Source: Chromatiales bacterium (GTDB lineage Bacteria > Pseudomonadota > Gammaproteobacteria > Chromatiales > Chromatiaceae). Taken from it: a stretch of DNA of 9,482 nucleotides. The notes under the pieces are model-generated. The model was not told the DNA's origin. It did no database searches and saw only the letters and a program-made list of their open reading frames with translations. The position numbers and the translations under genes are program-made. The stretch covers positions 1-9,482 of the forward strand of contig JANTHH010000106.1 in NCBI GenBank assembly GCA_024762485.1, written 5' to 3'. Positions 7,061 through 9,482 of the stretch are shown piece by piece (positions within the stretch are counted from its first letter, which is position 1; the number at the start of each line of letters is the position of its first letter).

Positions 7061-7417
7061 TCAGACCAGATCATGACTCACTCCCTTCAGGCGCTTCTGC
7101 ATCAGCGCCATCACATCGTTGAGTGACGCCGTGCTGTTGTCGAGAAAACAGAACACGTTGGCCACGTTACAGACCGTGAAACCCGGGCCACGGACGATCC
7201 ACCCCTGGGGGTTCGGGCCGGTGCATTCCGGACAAAACGAAGCCAGCATGCCCAGTTGCATGTGTTCACTCATGGTGGTGGCACGACACATGATGGCGGC
7301 CATACGTGCCATCTCGTCGTTCAATTGTCCCTTGAAGGAGAATCTGTCACCGCGGTAGGAATATTCGCCAGCGGCGATCACGCCGGGCACATTTGCCAGT
7401 TCTGCTGTCACGCTCAT
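7061..7417 (-). CDS. Roadblock/LC7-like small protein (DUF2173/COG4831-like) with CxxC, first of trio
   Basis: This 118-residue soluble protein shows the family opening ELANVPGVIAAGEYSYRGD (6-24) and QGWIVRGPGFTVCNVANVF (71-89), closely matching the third gene. It has five cysteines (C44, C62, C65, C83, C90), including a CPEC motif at 62-65 just before the GWIVRG strand, which could bind a metal or form a disulfide. The reading frame is open upstream to an ATG at 7555. I prefer 7417 because the start of the protein then lines up with both paralogs and AGGAGG lies 11 nt upstream, whereas 7555 has no ribosome binding site. It is the leading gene of the trio, divergent from valS. The function is unknown. 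Confidence 0.82.
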   Translation of the reverse strand: MSVTAELANVPGVIAAGEYSYRGDRFSFKGQLNDEMARMAAIMCRATTMSEHMQLGMLASFCPECTGPNPQGWIVRGPGFTVCNVANVFCFLDNSTASLNDVMALMQKRLKGVSHDLV

Positions 7418-7428
7418 TGAACAGAGGT

Positions 7429-7434
7429 CCTCCT
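7429..7434 (-). promoter_or_regulatory. Ribosome binding site for first roadblock-like gene
   Basis: The minus strand carries a perfect AGGAGG 11 nt before the ATG at 7417. The spacing is a little long, but this is the best Shine-Dalgarno sequence in the window. It supports the short 118-residue form over the 164-residue reading. Confidence 0.6.
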
Positions 7435-7612
7435 GTTGGGCGTTATGCGTGGCCGGGCTTGCTGCACCCGGGCCCCATTTGTTATTGGCAAGTTTCCATG
7501 CCTGTTCCGAGGTTAGCGCAGAATAAACGCCCTTGCCATACGGTATAAACCCCATACCGGCGCATCACGCCGGCCCGCATTTCGCGCCGGCCACGCCTCC
7601 CGGGACTGAACC

Positions 7613-7641
7613 ATCGGCAGCCGTGTACGGCCTGTTATAAT
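7613..7641 (+). promoter_or_regulatory. valS promoter with extended -10
   Basis: TGTTATAAT (7633-7641) is a perfect extended -10 element (TG, one base, TATAAT). The expected -35 window at 7613-7618 (ATCGGC) is poor, which is usual for extended -10 promoters. Transcription would start near 7648, giving a leader of about 35 nt before the valS ATG, too short for an elaborate riboswitch. Confidence 0.7.
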
Positions 7642-7682
7642 CGCCGGCTTCACCGCCGACTCACCTGCAGACAGCTGACACC

Positions 7683-9482
7683 ATGGAAAAAACCTACGAA
7701 CCCCACGCCATTGAACAACGCTGGTACCAGACCTGGGAGTCCAATGGCTGGTTCGCGCCGGACATGTCCGCACCAGGCGGCAGCTACTGCATCATGATCC
7801 CGCCGCCAAACGTCACCGGCAGCCTGCATATGGGCCACGCGTTCCAGGACACCATCATGGATGCACTGATCCGCTATCACCGCATGCAGGGTGAGAAGAC
7901 CCTGTGGCAGCCGGGCACCGACCATGCCGGCATTGCCACCCAGATGGTGGTGGAACGGCTGCTCAACGCCGAGGGCAAGACCCGTCACGACCTTGGTCGT
8001 GAGAAATTCATCGAACGCGTGTGGCAGTGGAAGGAACAATCGGGTGGCACCATCACCCGGCAGCTGCGGCGCATGGGCTGCTCGCTGGACTGGGAGCACG
8101 AACGTTTCACCATGGACGAGGGACTGTCAGAGGCAGTTAAGGAAGTCTTTGTCCAGCTCTATGAGGAAGGCCTGATCTACCGTGGGAAACGCCTGGTCAA
8201 CTGGGACCCGGTACTGCACACCGCCGTGTCCGACCTGGAGGTGATTTCAGAAGAGGAAAACGGTCACCTGTGGCACATGCGCTATCCGCTGAGCAATGGC
8301 ACCGGCCACCTCGTGGTGGCCACCACCCGCCCCGAAACCCTGCTGGGTGACTGTGCCGTGGCGGTCCATCCCGATGACGAGCGCTACCGGCACCTGATCG
8401 GCGAACTCGTCGAGCTGCCGCTCACCGGCCGACGGATCCCCATCATCGCAGACGACTATGTGGATCCCGAATTCGGCACCGGTTGCGTCAAGATCACCCC
8501 CGCCCACGACTTCAATGACCACGCCGTCTGGCTGCGTCACCGGGACGAGAACGCCATTTCTGGGCAGCCCTATGGCGGCCGTATCAACATCTTCACGGTG
8601 GATGCAGCCATCCGTGGCAGTGGTGATGATGACACGCCCATCATCCCGGCCAAGTACGTCGGCCTCGACCGCTTTGAGGCCCGCAAGCAGATCGTTGCCG
8701 ACCTGGAGCAGCAGGGCTTGCTGGAGAAGGTGGAGGACCACAAGTTGATGGTGCCGCGCGGCGACCGCTCGGGAGCAGTCATCGAGCCGCTGCTCACCGA
8801 CCAGTGGTACGTCAAGGTCGAACCGCTGGCCAAGCCCGCCATCGAAGCCGTTGAGAGTGGCAGGATCCGTTTCGTGCCGGACAACTGGAAGAACACCTAT
8901 TTCGAATGGATGCGCAACATCGAGGACTGGTGCATCAGCCGCCAGATCTGGTGGGGACATCGCATCCCGGCCTGGTACGACGATGAGGGCAATATCTATG
9001 TCGGCCGTGACGAGCAGGAGGTCCGTGAAAAACACCAGCTGGCAGCGGACTACCCGCTGCGTCAGGACGAGGACGTGCTCGACACCTGGTTCAGCTCGGC
9101 GCTGTGGCCCTTTTCCACCCTCGGCTGGCCGGAAAAGACCGAGCGGCTAGAAACCTTCTATCCCACCAGCGTGCTGGTCACCGGTTTCGACATCATCTTC
9201 TTCTGGGTCGCCCGGATGATCATGATGGGGCTGAAATTCATGGATGACGTGCCCTTCGCCGAGGTCTACATCCACGGCCTGGTACGTGATTCACACGGCG
9301 ACAAGATGTCGAAATCCAAGGGCAATGTGCTCGATCCCATCGATCTGATCGACGGCATCGACCTCGAATCCCTGGTGAAAAAACGCACCACCGGCATGAT
9401 GCAGCCGCAGCTGGCAAAAAAGATCGAACAGCAGACCCGCAAGGACTTTCCCGAAGGCATACCCGGCTTCGGTACCGATGCC
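7683..9482 (+). CDS. valS: Valyl-tRNA synthetase (N-terminal 600 residues, runs off window)
   Basis: It attaches valine to tRNA-Val in the cytoplasm and edits mischarged threonine. The frame is open from the ATG at 7683 to the window end with no stop; family proteins are about 900-950 residues, so roughly the last third lies outside. The class I HIGH motif reads HMGH (49-52) in PPPNVTGSLHMGH. KMSKS is at 541-545. WQPGTDHAGIATQMVVE and GGTITRQLRRMG are valine-enzyme signatures. The CP1 editing domain spans about 190-340, with TTRPETLLGD and GTGCVKITPAHDFND. DVLDTWFSSALWPFSTLGWP and the FDIIFFWVARMIMMG stretch continue the catalytic core. Compared with the E. coli protein as I remember it, there is a small insertion near 288-300 and a shorter loop near 520. 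The ribosome binding site is weak. valS is divergent from the roadblock-like trio. Confidence 0.97.
   Translation, partial: MEKTYEPHAIEQRWYQTWESNGWFAPDMSAPGGSYCIMIPPPNVTGSLHMGHAFQDTIMDALIRYHRMQGEKTLWQPGTDHAGIATQMVVERLLNAEGKTRHDLGREKFIERVWQWKEQSGGTITRQLRRMGCSLDWEHERFTMDEGLSEAVKEVFVQLYEEGLIYRGKRLVNWDPVLHTAVSDLEVISEEENGHLWHMRYPLSNGTGHLVVATTRPETLLGDCAVAVHPDDERYRHLIGELVELPLTGRRIPIIADDYVDPEFGTGCVKITPAHDFNDHAVWLRHRDENAISGQPYGGRINIFTVDAAIRGSGDDDTPIIPAKYVGLDRFEARKQIVADLEQQGLLEKVEDHKLMVPRGDRSGAVIEPLLTDQWYVKVEPLAKPAIEAVESGRIRFVPDNWKNTYFEWMRNIEDWCISRQIWWGHRIPAWYDDEGNIYVGRDEQEVREKHQLAADYPLRQDEDVLDTWFSSALWPFSTLGWPEKTERLETFYPTSVLVTGFDIIFFWVARMIMMGLKFMDDVPFAEVYIHGLVRDSHGDKMSKSKGNVLDPIDLIDGIDLESLVKKRTTGMMQPQLAKKIEQQTRKDFPEGIPGFGTDA

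Larger units (their letters stand above)
7418..7682. promoter_or_regulatory. Divergent intergenic region between roadblock trio and valS
   Basis: This 265-nt stretch must carry the starts of two opposing transcripts. It contains an inverted repeat CGGTAT/ATACCG (7541-7559, 7-nt loop) and a GCCGGC/GCCGGC hairpin (7569-7591). A GC-rich imperfect hairpin (7451-7474) would lie in the trio's leader RNA. For the minus strand a weak promoter can be drawn as TTTATA-16 nt-TTTATT near 7529-7556, with its -35 inside the first inverted repeat; this is only suggestive. A 46-codon in-frame open stretch (7418-7555) runs into the first trio gene. Confidence 0.4.

Noticed and set aside
7047..7069. CTGGTC/GACCAG inverted repeat at the end of the first roadblock-like gene
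   Set aside because: The stem is only 6 bp with an 11-nt loop, overlaps the stop codon, and has no T run, so I cannot call it a terminator.
7488..7502. Near match to a sigma-54 -24/-12 promoter (GGCATG...TTGC on the minus strand)
   Set aside because: GG and GC are 11 nt apart instead of the required 10, and the -24 element departs from TGGCAC, so it should not be functional.
8247..9035. Minus-strand open frame of 262 codons inside valS
   Set aside because: It is antisense to the valS editing and catalytic core, which carries all expected synthetase motifs. The frame is open only because of high third-position GC on the valS strand.

Overview
The window looks like a chromosomal segment of a GC-rich gammaproteobacterium. 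The evidence is the close family resemblance of PcnB, FolK, PanB, PanC and ValS to gammaproteobacterial housekeeping proteins, and the gene order pcnB-folK-(dNK)-panB-panC. I infer a Chromatiales-like or similar lineage, possibly a sulfur oxidiser, from the tandem DUF2173/COG4831-like genes. That placement rests on memory of where the family occurs and is weak. I see no mobile element, tRNA, rRNA or CRISPR array.

Layout, left to right. Positions 2-67 carry the last 21 codons of a plus-strand gene of unknown identity, followed by a hairpin. From 152 to 6167 everything is on the minus strand. In transcription order it is pcnB (poly(A) polymerase, rare TTG start), folK, a deoxynucleoside kinase, panB, panC, then an MscS-family channel. 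The first five are packed with gaps or overlaps of 1 to 19 nt and probably form one operon. The channel follows after 77 nt and may be cotranscribed. Upstream of pcnB is a 152-nt intergenic region with a candidate promoter and several GC-rich inverted repeats.

From 7417 down to 6320, also on the minus strand, are three consecutive small genes encoding paralogous roadblock/LC7-like proteins of 118, 117 and 110 residues. The second and third overlap by 4 nt (GTGA). A 265-nt divergent region (7418-7682) separates them from valS on the plus strand. The valS gene is open to the right edge: its first 600 codons are present, with both class I synthetase signatures. The valS promoter has a perfect extended -10 element.

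Working together: folK (folate), panB/panC (pantothenate/CoA) and the deoxynucleoside kinase (nucleotide salvage) are cofactor and precursor genes sharing a transcript with an RNA-processing enzyme. The roadblock trio is the least explained part. No partner GTPase, kinase or chemosensory gene lies in the window, so its role cannot be read from the neighbours.
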